Shown piece after piece: positions 14,605 to 21,326 of a stretch of DNA of 25,049 nt. The notes under the pieces are model-generated. The model was given only the letters and a program-made list of their open reading frames with translations, was not told where the DNA came from and did not search any database. The stretch covers positions 1 through 25,049 of the forward strand of contig JAVKSL010000042.1 of the NCBI GenBank assembly GCA_039583695.1, written 5' to 3'. The translations under genes and the position numbers were made by a program. Each line of letters begins with the position of its first letter. The stretch's first letter is position 1. The stretch is from JAVKSL01 sp039583695 (GTDB taxonomy: Bacteria > Actinomycetota > Acidimicrobiia > Acidimicrobiales > JAJPHD01).

Positions 14605-14810
14605 GGCTCTCACTTCGATGAGGGACCATTCGTTGCCTGCCCGAGAGCGTTCCCTGCCATCTTGTCCACCACCTGGCGAAAGTTATCATCTCGAGGTGGT
14701 TGGGCTGGTCGAACGATCCATGCGGGTTTATCCCGGCGCACCTACAGTTCCCTCTTCACCGTTCTGACCGTTCCACGTCCCCTACGCCGGGAGGTCCATC
14801 GCCGTCCGAT
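14605..14810. other. Intergenic region upstream of the fused ETF gene
   Basis: 206 bp between the SGNH hydrolase stop and the ETF start. It holds an inverted repeat at 14666-14703 enclosing a locally AT-rich patch (AAAGTTATCATC), the likeliest location for the ETF promoter. No small ORF with convincing composition was seen. Confidence 0.4.
14666..14703. promoter_or_regulatory. Operator-like inverted repeat in front of the ETF gene
   Basis: CCACCACCT (14666-14674) and AGGTGGTTGG (14694-14703) are inverted copies with one mismatch, separated by 19 nt. A GATAAC read on the minus strand lies between them and could be a -10. A repressor bound here would block that promoter; this is inferred from geometry only. 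Confidence 0.3.
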
Positions 14811-15605
14811 TCAGGCTGAGGCCTGGCCCGTGCTTGGGCTGATCCCGTGAGCTCGAAGGTCGCGCTCCATGCGCTGGGCGATCCAGCGGTAACCGGCGTC
14901 CGTGGGGTGAAGGTGGTCCCTGATTGTCTGGTAATGCCAGTGCTGCGTGATCGGGTCCACGATCAGCACCTTGGGGTAGACCCGTCGGGCAGTTGAGACA
15001 ATGGCATGGTCGGCCTGGCGCTGGGCCTTGGTTGCAATACCCCCGGGAAAGACTGTCAGCAGGACCAGCTTCGCGTGGGGTGCCTCACGCCTGACCAGGC
15101 CCACCGTTGCCGTGACACTACGTTCGAGGGCTGCCCTGGGCTCACCGACGTCGTTGTGTCCACCCTGCAGGATCACGATCGAGGGACCCTGTTCCAAGAC
15201 GTGCAGCCCCACCAGCTCGTTGAGGAAGGGCCCGCCCGCTCTCACCCTCCGGATGTATCCGGCCCCGGAGACTCCGCGAACGGCCAGCCGCCAACCCATC
15301 GCCTCGGCCAGAAGGTACGGCCACGCGTCGATGGGACAAGTTGCCCCCACCCCTTGGGTGATCGAAGCTCCGACCACCACAGCCAGCGGCAGGTGCCCGC
15401 CCCTGGCCTGACGAAACCGGGGACATGACCTGGGGTTAGGGCTCGAAGCGACCCTGACCGCGACGGGTCGCGCAGGATGAATTGGCACGTCGGTGCCCGC
15501 CCGGCTGGCAGGCGCCTCGACCCCGAGCACAACGGCGGCAGAGACCACTACCACCGCAACCACCGAGATCACGCTCTGACGTCTGGTTCTGTGGATGGCC
15601 GGCAC
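14811..15605 (-). CDS. Secreted SGNH/GDSL hydrolase
   Basis: 264 residues from the GTG at 15605, with GGGAGG just upstream, though its spacing of about 2 nt is short. The N-terminus is basic (RTRRQ), then a hydrophobic export helix (VISVVAVVVVSAAVVLGV) and AxxA-like residues before a Pro-rich spacer. SGNH blocks are complete: Ser81 in VVGASITQG (block I), Gly in GVSGAGY (block II), Asn151 in GGHNDVG (block III), and Asp230/His233 in DHLHPTDAGY (block V). It is therefore an exported esterase or acyl hydrolase, perhaps acting on acetylated or acylated envelope sugars. TAGGGT about 21 nt before the start is a possible -10. It is followed by the ETF gene, 206 bp away. Confidence 0.86.
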   Translation of the reverse strand: MPAIHRTRRQSVISVVAVVVVSAAVVLGVEAPASRAGTDVPIHPARPVAVRVASSPNPRSCPRFRQARGGHLPLAVVVGASITQGVGATCPIDAWPYLLAEAMGWRLAVRGVSGAGYIRRVRAGGPFLNELVGLHVLEQGPSIVILQGGHNDVGEPRAALERSVTATVGLVRREAPHAKLVLLTVFPGGIATKAQRQADHAIVSTARRVYPKVLIVDPITQHWHYQTIRDHLHPTDAGYRWIAQRMERDLRAHGISPSTGQASA

Positions 15606-15626
15606 TCCCTCCCGCTTGTCGACCGA

Positions 15627-15632
15627 ACCCTA
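15627..15632 (-). promoter_or_regulatory. Candidate -10 element of the SGNH hydrolase gene
   Basis: TAGGGT on the minus strand, 21 nt upstream of the GTG at 15605, followed by a GGGAGG ribosome binding site. The -35 region is not recognisable. Confidence 0.3.
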
Positions 15633-15752
15633 CAACAAGGTACAGGAGATGGGTCGGCAGATGGTTGATGCCCCACCGGGACGTACGGCGTGGCCAAAGT
15701 CGGGTCCGCCGAGTGCAACGAGCCACCGAGCGCCGCCAACGGTGGTCAAACC

Positions 15753-15906
15753 CGTTCTTGTCGTGATAAGGGTCCGCTGCGCAACTACTCGCGCGGCCGC
15801 GTCACATTCGGGTCTTGGTGTTGCTACATGTTCGGCCTCCGGCCGCACAAGTAGTTGCTACGCGGTCCCTAACCGACGAAAAACGCGCGCCATCACGACA
15901 AGAACG
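15753..15906. repeat. 154-bp nested inverted repeat (stem-loop or MITE-like element)
   Basis: The outer arms are a perfect 15-bp inverted repeat, CGTTCTTGTCGTGAT at 15753-15767 and its complement at 15892-15906. Inside are two further matched pairs in register: GCAACTACT (15781-15789) with AGTAGTTGC (15850-15858), and GCGGCCG (15793-15799) with CGGCCGC (15840-15846). The whole could fold into one long interrupted hairpin with a loop of about 40 nt. It begins 20 nt after the DUF3040 stop. It may be a terminator, a structured RNA or a miniature mobile element; no clear target-site duplication is visible. Confidence 0.75.
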
Positions 15907-15926
15907 AATCGAGACGCTCAGCCTGC

Positions 15927-16298
15927 TCAGTCTCGCTTGAAGTGCTCCCTCAGGTGGCGACGGCTGGGTCCAAGGGCCTCGTGGTTCGCGCGCACCCGGA
16001 AAGACTCCGACAGCTCCTGCCAACCCTGCCGGCCCAGCAGGCGCAAGTTGCGCTCGAAGTAGAGGCTGGCGACAAACATGACCAAGAATCCTGCTCCCCC
16101 AAGCCACACCGAGTCGGTGAACGTCGCCAACAAGAGGCTCAGACCGGCTGCAAAACCCAGACCGGCCCATTTGCAAGCCCGTGCAGCCTGACGGCTGAGC
16201 GTCTCGGTCTCGAAGCGACGGGCAATGATCGGATCATGCTTGTAGAAAGCCCTCTCGATCTCCTCCAAGACCCGCTGCTCATGCTCAGACAGCGGCAT
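15927..16298 (-). CDS. DUF3040 family membrane protein
   Basis: 123 residues, ATG 16298 with AGGGGG about 4 nt upstream. The N-terminus MPLSEHEQRVLEEIERAFYKHDP is the hallmark of DUF3040, an actinobacterial family of small proteins with two adjacent membrane helices. Here these are residues ~45-58 (GLGFAAGLSLLLATF) and ~64-80 (SVWLGGAGFLVMFVASLYF). A basic cytoplasmic C-terminus (RRHLREHFKRD) follows. Function is unknown; members are commonly found beside dinB and close to mraZ and the cell-wall cluster. dinB lies upstream on the same strand here, which fits, but a 317-bp gap with a strong inverted repeat separates them. Confidence 0.88.
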   Translation of the reverse strand: MPLSEHEQRVLEEIERAFYKHDPIIARRFETETLSRQAARACKWAGLGFAAGLSLLLATFTDSVWLGGAGFLVMFVASLYFERNLRLLGRQGWQELSESFRVRANHEALGPSRRHLREHFKRD

Positions 16299-16615
16299 CA
16301 GTCCCCCTTTGCTTCGCCCTCACGACCAGTCCCTGCATCGTACTCCGTCCCTCCAGCCCATCATCCCCTGCCCACATCATCGCGCAACTCCGATCCTGCG
16401 GGCCAACGCTCCAACCTATCTCTACATCAACGGCTCTGCATCAACAGCTCTGCGCTCAAGATTAGAGCCTTGCCGAGCCTCGACCTCCCCCTAAGGGCCT
16501 GGCAGAGAACAACCTGGGCGGCGGGCACAGCTATAGCCCTGATGAGGACCGTGTTTGAGCGGCCTCGCCGCCCAGGTTGTTCTCGTACAGGCCCTAATCT
16601 CCAGAGAGGTGCGCT
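16299..16615. other. 317-bp intergenic region between DUF3040 and dinB genes
   Basis: No protein-coding gene is supported. The part next to dinB is occupied by the 102-bp inverted repeat at 16494-16595. The part next to DUF3040 (about 16330-16490) is less GC-rich than its surroundings, contains the near-repeat ATCAACGGCTCTGC/ATCAACAGCTCTGC around 16426-16453, and probably includes the DUF3040 promoter. I could not place the boxes. Confidence 0.55.
16494..16595. repeat. 102-bp element with 30-bp near-perfect terminal inverted repeats
   Basis: The arms 16494-16523 and 16566-16595 are inverted copies: AGGGCCTG (8 bp), three mismatched bases, then GAGAACAACCTGGGCGGCG (19 bp). They flank a 42-nt loop. 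The element starts 20 nt past the dinB stop. There is no T-run, so it is not a standard intrinsic terminator, although the stem is strong enough to stop transcription. The size and TIR structure would also fit a MITE. No convincing target-site duplication was found. Confidence 0.85.
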
Positions 16616-17962
16616 TCACGAGCAGTCGGGGCGGGACGGACCCCACTGGGCGTCTCCCACCCGCTTGATGTCCAGTCCCCGCCCAGCCCGCACCAGGGCC
16701 GCTGGTCCCACCGCGCTCGGCCCGAAGCGTTCCCGCACCGCCCCTACCGCCGCCCCGAGGGCCCCGGCTCCCGCCAGGTCCAGCGTCAGCTGGGCCCCAC
16801 GTCCACCAGCCCCTTCAACTCCCGGCGTCCATCCGACCAGACCGGACACCGACACCCCCAGGAGCCTCACGCCCGGGCTCGTATCCACGCCGGCCAACAG
16901 CGCGAGCGCGACACGAGCGATGCGCGGCCCGTCGGACAACGGCGCGGGCTCACTTCGCGACCGGGTGATCGTCGAGAAGTCCCCAAACCGCACCTTCAGG
17001 GTCACCGTCCTAGCTGACCTTCCCCCGACCCGTAGGCGCGCAGCCACGGCGTCAGCCATCCTCACCACCTGGCCATGCAAGAAATCCACCTCGCTTCGAT
17101 CCTCGGCATAGGTCTCCTCGTGACCGACCGACTTGAACTCCCGGTTGGGCTGCACCGGCCGGGGATCCCGAGCCCAGGCCAGGTCGTGCAGCTGGCGTCC
17201 CAGCGCAGGCCCGAGCATGCTCACCAGCGACTCCACCGGGACCAGCGCAAGCTGACCCACCCGCGCGACGCCGATGCGGGCAAGGCGGGCCGCCGTGGCT
17301 GGACCCACGCCCCACAGTGCCCCAACCGGCAGCGGGTGCAGGAAGGCCAGCTCCTCCTCGACACCAACAACCACCACTCCTGGTCCCGGCTTGACGCCAC
17401 TGACCGACGCCCGGGGCTTGGCCGCCTTGGATGCCAGCTTGGCCAGAAGCTTGCAGCGCGCCACCCCCACCGAGCATTCGAGGCGCAGGCGATCCCGCAC
17501 CGCGGCCCGAATATCGGCTGCGATCTGCGGCGCCGGACCCAACAGGCGACCCGCTCCGCTCACATCCAAAAACGCCTCGTCCAAAGCTATGCCCTCCACG
17601 AGCGGGGTGAACGACCCGAGCACCTCGTGAAGAGCCAGGCTGACCTCGGCGTACGCGTCGTGGTTGCCCGCAACCCAGATCGCCCCCGGACACAATCGCC
17701 GCGCCCGGGCCGACGGCATGGCTGAGTGGATCCCGTACGCCCTGGCTTCGTAGGAGCATGAGGCCACCACCCCGCGATCCCCCATCCCGCCGACGATGAC
17801 CGGGCGCCCGAGAAGCCTCGGGTCAGCCAGCGCCTCCACCGCCACAAAGAACGCATCCATGTCCACATGGAGGATCCTGGGCGCCCTCGCCCCCGCAACC
17901 TCGGCCCCCCTGTCCACGGCCCCCCTGTCCACGGCCCCCCTGTCCTCAGCCCCCCTGTCCAC
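16616..17962 (-). CDS. dinB: DNA polymerase IV (Y-family)
   Basis: Up to 448 residues from the GTG at 17962, which is 3 bp past the PIG-L stop. Translesion polymerase signatures are complete: ILHVDMDAFFVAVEA, with Asp34 (metal) and Phe39 (steric gate); LDEAFLDVS with catalytic Asp128/Glu129; CSVGVARCKLLAKLASKAAKP; and LWGVGPATAARLARIGV (helix-hairpin-helix). The little-finger domain is seen from FKSVGHEETYAEDR to the end. There is no clear QLxLF clamp-binding motif at the C-terminus, but AQLTLDL near residue 398 is a candidate. The first ~20 residues are a DRGAV/DRGAE repeat coded by a 15-bp array that supplies several alternative GTG starts, so the true N-terminus is uncertain. Confidence 0.94.
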   Translation of the reverse strand: MDRGAEDRGAVDRGAVDRGAEVAGARAPRILHVDMDAFFVAVEALADPRLLGRPVIVGGMGDRGVVASCSYEARAYGIHSAMPSARARRLCPGAIWVAGNHDAYAEVSLALHEVLGSFTPLVEGIALDEAFLDVSGAGRLLGPAPQIAADIRAAVRDRLRLECSVGVARCKLLAKLASKAAKPRASVSGVKPGPGVVVVGVEEELAFLHPLPVGALWGVGPATAARLARIGVARVGQLALVPVESLVSMLGPALGRQLHDLAWARDPRPVQPNREFKSVGHEETYAEDRSEVDFLHGQVVRMADAVAARLRVGGRSARTVTLKVRFGDFSTITRSRSEPAPLSDGPRIARVALALLAGVDTSPGVRLLGVSVSGLVGWTPGVEGAGGRGAQLTLDLAGAGALGAAVGAVRERFGPSAVGPAALVRAGRGLDIKRVGDAQWGPSRPDCS

Positions 17963-17964
17963 GG
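17905..17964 (-). repeat. 15-bp tandem repeat at the dinB 5' end, 4 copies
   Basis: Units at 17905-17919, 17920-17934, 17935-17949 and 17950-17964; three are identical and one (17935-17949) has changes that turn the GTG codon into GAG. Read on the minus strand it encodes DRGAV/DRGAE, and each unchanged unit carries an in-frame GTG. The array thus overlaps the translation start of dinB. Confidence 0.9.
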
Positions 17965-17965
17965 G

Positions 17966-18685
17966 CTATCCCCGCAACCGCAGGCGGCGGAACGCCTCGG
18001 CATATGCGACTCCGGCCGCCCGACCCGCCTCGGCAGCCCGCTGGCGCACCGCCTCAGCCAGCCAGTCGCCCGAATCCCCCACCTGGCTGGCGTGGCACAG
18101 CACAGCCTTGACCTTCTCACCCACCGTCGCCGAGATGTCCACCCACACGTCCGGCGCCAGCGTCCCCGAAAGGTACATCTTTTCCACCTGGTGAGCGGGG
18201 CCTGCCTGGGGAAAGTACAGGGGAAGCGCCGCAGCGGGGGCCACCGCATCGAGGGTTGCCCAGCCCACCACCCGATGGTCCCTGTGATTCACGTAGTCCT
18301 GCCCGAACAAGACCGCCTCCGGGTCAGGGCACACAACCACCTCCGGCCTAAGCGCCCTCACCCACCTGACCAGCTCGGCTCGCAGCTCGCCGTTGTCGCA
18401 GATCTCCCCATCGGGGTGCCCGAGCAGGTGGTGCCCCGCCAGTCCCAGCACCGCCGCCGCGGCGCCCACCTCCCCGACACGCAGCCGCGCCAGCACTTCC
18501 GGATCGGTCAGGGGGTCAGTGGAACCCTTATCCCCACTGGTCACCACGACAGTGTGCACCTCGGCCCCCCCCATTGCCCATCGGGCCAGCGTCCCCCCAG
18601 CCGAGACGTCGGCGTCGTCGGGGTGCGCATATATCGCCAGCACCCGCGCCGGTACCTCTCCCACCAGCTCCACGCCTGAGGGCAC
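17966..18685 (-). CDS. PIG-L (LmbE-like) family deacetylase
   Basis: 239 residues from the GTG at 18685, chosen because TAGGCT lies 6 nt upstream; other GTGs shortly downstream are possible. The zinc-site motif AHPDDAD (His21, Asp24) and the later HRDHR (His137) are those of PIG-L/MshB/Mca deacetylases. GHHLLGHPDGEICDN is the substrate-loop region typical of the family. Members remove N-acetyl groups from GlcNAc-type substrates, including the mycothiol precursor (MshB) and mycothiol conjugates (Mca). At 239 residues it is shorter than MshB or Mca (near 300), so mycothiol cannot be claimed. It is upstream of and nearly abuts dinB (3 bp), and is divergent from the inositol-phosphatase gene. Confidence 0.9.
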   Translation of the reverse strand: MPSGVELVGEVPARVLAIYAHPDDADVSAGGTLARWAMGGAEVHTVVVTSGDKGSTDPLTDPEVLARLRVGEVGAAAAVLGLAGHHLLGHPDGEICDNGELRAELVRWVRALRPEVVVCPDPEAVLFGQDYVNHRDHRVVGWATLDAVAPAAALPLYFPQAGPAHQVEKMYLSGTLAPDVWVDISATVGEKVKAVLCHASQVGDSGDWLAEAVRQRAAEAGRAAGVAYAEAFRRLRLRG

Positions 18686-18691
18686 AAGCCG

Positions 18692-18697
18692 AGCCTA
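18692..18697 (-). promoter_or_regulatory. Candidate -10 element, leaderless promoter of the PIG-L/dinB unit
   Basis: TAGGCT on the minus strand lies 6 nt before the GTG at 18685. With only 48 bp between the two divergent start codons, this promoter and that of the phosphatase gene must overlap or lie back to back. Confidence 0.4.
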
Positions 18698-18733
18698 GCG
18701 CCCCGGGCTCGGCCACCGTGGTAAACCCCAAGC

Positions 18734-19540
18734 ATGACCCAAGCCGACCCGCCGAGCCTCCTGCGCCTGGCAACCTCTCTCGCCACCGAAGCCGGCGCCC
18801 TGCTCGCCGGCGCCATCGACCAGGCACGCACCTCGGTCACCACCAAGTCCAGCATCACCGACATGGTGAGCGAGATGGACCGAGCCGCCGAGTCCCTCAT
18901 AGTCGGCCGCCTTCAAGACCAGCGCCCCGACGACGCCATCCTGGCCGAGGAAGGCGCCAGCGCCCCGGGCTCGAGCGGGCTGCGCTGGGTCATCGACCCC
19001 CTCGACGGGACCACCAACTACCTCTATGGCATCCCCGCGTGGTCGGTGTCCATCGCCGTCGAAGCCGACGGCGTGACCCTGGCTGGCGTGGTGCGCGACC
19101 CCAGCCGGGACGACACGTTCAGCGCCATCGCTGGCCAGGGCTCTTGGAGGAATGGAGTCCGGCTCACCCCCCGACCTGTGCCCACCCTCGACCGTGCGCT
19201 GATCGGGACTGGCTTCGGCTACGACTCCGCCCGTCGCGCTGCCCAGGCGAACCTGCTCCCGACAGTGCTGGCCGAGGTGCGGGACATCCGCCGTTTCGGC
19301 TCGGCCGCCCTGGACCTGTGCTGGGTCGCAGCTGGCGAGCTGGACGCTTATTTCGAGGCCGGCCTGGCGCCGTGGGACCTGGCGGCGGGGTCCCTGGTGG
19401 CGGCCGAGGCTGGCGCATGGGTAGGTAGCCTCGACGCGGCGCCCACCCTACCCGAGATCGTGGTCGCCGCCCCGCCGGCTCTGGCCGATCCGCTGGTCGC
19501 CCTGCTGCGCCGGGCCCTTGGACGAGACGGCTGCAGTTGA
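18734..19540 (+). CDS. Inositol monophosphatase family protein
   Basis: 268 residues, ATG 18734. Lithium-sensitive phosphatase motifs are present: the metal-binding Glu-Glu in ILAEEGA, WVIDPLDGTTNYLYGIPAWSVSIAV (Asp, Asp, GT), RRFGSAALDLCWVAAGELDAYFE and the C-terminal WDLAAGSLVAAEAGA. These enzymes hydrolyse inositol-1-phosphate and, in some members, histidinol phosphate, fructose-1,6-bisphosphate or PAP. In actinobacteria, inositol feeds phosphatidylinositol and mycothiol, which would fit the divergent PIG-L gene, but the substrate is not proven by sequence. There is no Shine-Dalgarno; TAAACC 6 nt upstream resembles a leaderless -10 with the last base changed. A hairpin overlaps its stop codon. 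Confidence 0.92.
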   Translation: MTQADPPSLLRLATSLATEAGALLAGAIDQARTSVTTKSSITDMVSEMDRAAESLIVGRLQDQRPDDAILAEEGASAPGSSGLRWVIDPLDGTTNYLYGIPAWSVSIAVEADGVTLAGVVRDPSRDDTFSAIAGQGSWRNGVRLTPRPVPTLDRALIGTGFGYDSARRAAQANLLPTVLAEVRDIRRFGSAALDLCWVAAGELDAYFEAGLAPWDLAAGSLVAAEAGAWVGSLDAAPTLPEIVVAAPPALADPLVALLRRALGRDGCS

Positions 19541-19567
19541 GCACCGCACGGTTGACCAACTGCAGCC
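19529..19567 (+). terminator. Possible terminator hairpin at the end of the inositol-phosphatase gene
   Basis: GGCTGCAGTT (19529-19538) and AACTGCAGCC (19558-19567) form a perfect 10-bp stem with a 19-nt loop that overlaps the TGA stop at 19538-19540. No T-run follows, so it would be a weak or non-canonical terminator. Position and strength are the only support. Confidence 0.4.
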
Positions 19568-19781
19568 GCCTCCCGGTTCCCGCCGGATCGATTCTTGAAG
19601 CCTGGCCCAGCCAGTGCCGATCGGTCGGCTCGTGTCGTGGGTCGAGCCCCCAGGTCGGCCACTGGCCTGGCCTGCGGACAGCCTCGCAGGACTCCCTGAC
19701 AGGCAGGCATCCAGGCCGTGAACACACCACGACGGGACCACGAACATCTTTCTCATGTGCTGACCTGATAGGACTGGGCCC
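19568..19781 (+). other. Leader region upstream of hisS
   Basis: About 214 bp without a supported ORF. I looked for a T-box leader, which often controls aminoacyl-tRNA synthetase genes, and found neither the conserved T-box core nor a specifier stem that I could defend. TAGGAC lies 7 nt before the hisS ATG and could be a leaderless -10 with a non-consensus last base. Confidence 0.35.
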
Positions 19782-21053
19782 ATGAGGATGGACAACTCTC
19801 CTCCCCGGGGGACCCGCGACCTGTTGCCAGCCGCGGTCGCGCTACGCGATCGGGCTCAGGGCGCGATCGCCGAGGTCTACGAGCGCTTTGGCTACCAGCG
19901 CATCGAGACCCCTGCCCTGGAGAGCCTGGCGCGGCTCACTGGGGAGCAGGGCGGGGAGAACGAGAAGCTTGTCTTCTGCGTGCTGCGCCGGGGGTTGCCC
20001 CCTCGCCTGGAGGCCGGTGTGGAGCTTGCCTCCCTCGTTGACCTCGGCCTTCGATTCGACCTGACGGTGCCGCTCACCCGCTTCTATGGCAACAACGCCC
20101 CCGCCCTGCCTGTGCCATTCAGATCCTTCCAGCTGGGACCGGTGTGGCGCGCTGAGCGACCACAGCGCGGACGCTACCGCCAGTTCCACCAGTGCGACAT
20201 CGACATGATCGGTGAGGCATCGGTGCTGGCCGAGGTAGAGTTGATCGAAGCCACCACCGAAGCGCTCGCTGCCGTCGGTCTCGGCGAGATCAACGTGCGC
20301 CTGTGCGACCGCAGGGTCCTCTCTGCGGTCGCCGCCAAATCTGGCCTGGTCGAGCCGGCCTGGCCGGCGCTGTTCATCGGGCTGGACAAGCTGGACAAGA
20401 TCGGCTGGGAGGGCGTCCGCCACGAGCTGGTGAACGAGCGCCGCCTGCCACCCGAGCCCGTCGACGCCGCGCTGACGACGGTCAGGTCACTAGCCGAGCT
20501 TGGCCCCCATGCCCTCGGCAGCCTCGGAGACCAGCTGCCGGGGTTGTCCGATCAGGTGCTGGCCGACCTGCAGACGACCGCTGGCGCGTTGGGTGCCCTC
20601 GCCGGGACAAGAGGCTGGTCGTGGTGCTTCGACCCCACCCTGGTTCGGGGGATGGGCTACTACACCGGCCAGATCTTCGAGGTCACCCACCCCGCTCTGG
20701 GTTCCTCCATCGCCGGAGGGGGCCGGTACGACAACCTCATCGGTCGCTCGCTGGGCCGGGAGGTCCCAGCCTGCGGCTTCTCGATCGGCTTCGAGCGCGT
20801 AGTGGAGCTTCTCGGCACCAACCTGCGGTCCGAGACTGTGGCCCTCGTGTACGAGGCGGATGTCGCGCTGACCGACGCCCTCGAGGCGGCCCGCGGGCTC
20901 CGCTCGGGCGGGCATAGGGTCGCCGCCGTCCCCCGCAGCGGCAAGCTGGGCGCCCAGCTCGCTCGATTGGAGTCCTGGGGATTCACGTCGTGGGCGCACC
21001 TGGCAAGCGGCGGGGCCCCGCCCGCACCGCCGCGCCCGTTGACCGCCAGGTAA
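19782..21053 (+). CDS. hisS: Histidyl-tRNA synthetase
   Basis: 423 residues, the usual length; start ATG 19782, with another ATG two codons later. Class II motifs are clear: PRGTRDLLP at the N-terminus, IETPALE (motif 1), FRSFQLGPVWRAERPQRGRYRQFHQCDIDMIG (motif 2), the histidine-specific LVRGMGYYTGQIFEV, and GGGRYDNLIG with CGFSIGFERV (motif 3). The C-terminal anticodon-binding domain is present but short, ending ESWGFTSWAHLASGG and a Pro/Ala-rich tail. Full catalytic and anticodon domains argue for HisS rather than the HisZ regulator. It charges tRNA-His in the cytoplasm. It converges with the DUF6295 gene, the stops being only 3 bp apart. Confidence 0.96.
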   Translation: MRMDNSPPRGTRDLLPAAVALRDRAQGAIAEVYERFGYQRIETPALESLARLTGEQGGENEKLVFCVLRRGLPPRLEAGVELASLVDLGLRFDLTVPLTRFYGNNAPALPVPFRSFQLGPVWRAERPQRGRYRQFHQCDIDMIGEASVLAEVELIEATTEALAAVGLGEINVRLCDRRVLSAVAAKSGLVEPAWPALFIGLDKLDKIGWEGVRHELVNERRLPPEPVDAALTTVRSLAELGPHALGSLGDQLPGLSDQVLADLQTTAGALGALAGTRGWSWCFDPTLVRGMGYYTGQIFEVTHPALGSSIAGGGRYDNLIGRSLGREVPACGFSIGFERVVELLGTNLRSETVALVYEADVALTDALEAARGLRSGGHRVAAVPRSGKLGAQLARLESWGFTSWAHLASGGAPPAPPRPLTAR

Positions 21054-21056
21054 GAG

Positions 21057-21317
21057 TCACTCCAAGCCTGGTGGGGCAGACGCCAGGGTGGCCTCTATAG
21101 CTGCGACCAACGCCCTGGCCGACTTGGCGGTCAGCTCGACGGCAACCCTGGCCGAGGGGCCTGCAGCCAGGTTGGAGAAGTCGATGTTGAGGGTGTGCCC
21201 GGCCGCCGCGTGAACAGGATGGTCGAAATAGACCGTTGCGTGGCTGAGCCCGAACCAACCGTTCGGGCCCTTGGCCGAGCCAGTCACCTCCGTGCGCTCG
21301 GTGAGGTAGGTACACAT
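21057..21317 (-). CDS. DUF6295 family protein
   Basis: 86 residues, ATG 21317 with GAGGGGG about 5 nt upstream. The sequence MCTYLTERTEVTGSAKGPNGWFGLSHATVYFDHPVHAAAGHTLNIDF...GPSARVAVEL matches, from memory, the small actinobacterial DUF6295 family. The likely fold is a small alpha/beta domain with a conserved HPVHA and Cys2. Function is unknown. It is the last gene of the MarR-MFS-dienelactone hydrolase operon, 9 bp after the hydrolase stop, suggesting a role in handling the same compound. Confidence 0.78.
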   Translation of the reverse strand: MCTYLTERTEVTGSAKGPNGWFGLSHATVYFDHPVHAAAGHTLNIDFSNLAAGPSARVAVELTAKSARALVAAIEATLASAPPGLE

Positions 21318-21326
21318 GGTGCCCCC

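Larger units (their letters stand above)
15607..15926. other. 320-bp intergenic region between SGNH hydrolase and DUF3040 genes
   Basis: No convincing protein is encoded; plus-strand reading frames here have no family motifs and unusual composition. The region holds a large nested inverted repeat (15753-15906) next to the DUF3040 stop, then about 120 bp leading to the SGNH promoter candidate at 15627-15632. It is less GC-rich than the flanking genes. Confidence 0.6.

Noticed and set aside
15595..16062. 155-codon plus-strand frame across the inverted-repeat gap
   Set aside because: No motifs, runs through the palindrome and into the antisense of the DUF3040 gene; Arg/Ser/Pro-rich as expected for non-coding reading.
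17966..19540. Mycothiol biosynthesis cluster (PIG-L deacetylase next to inositol phosphatase)
   Set aside because: Suggestive, but the deacetylase is shorter than MshB/Mca, and no MshA, MshC or MshD gene is in the window, so the pathway is not supported.
19568..19781. T-box riboswitch upstream of hisS
   Set aside because: The GGGACCACG near 19734 does not match the conserved T-box core, and no specifier loop with a His codon could be placed.
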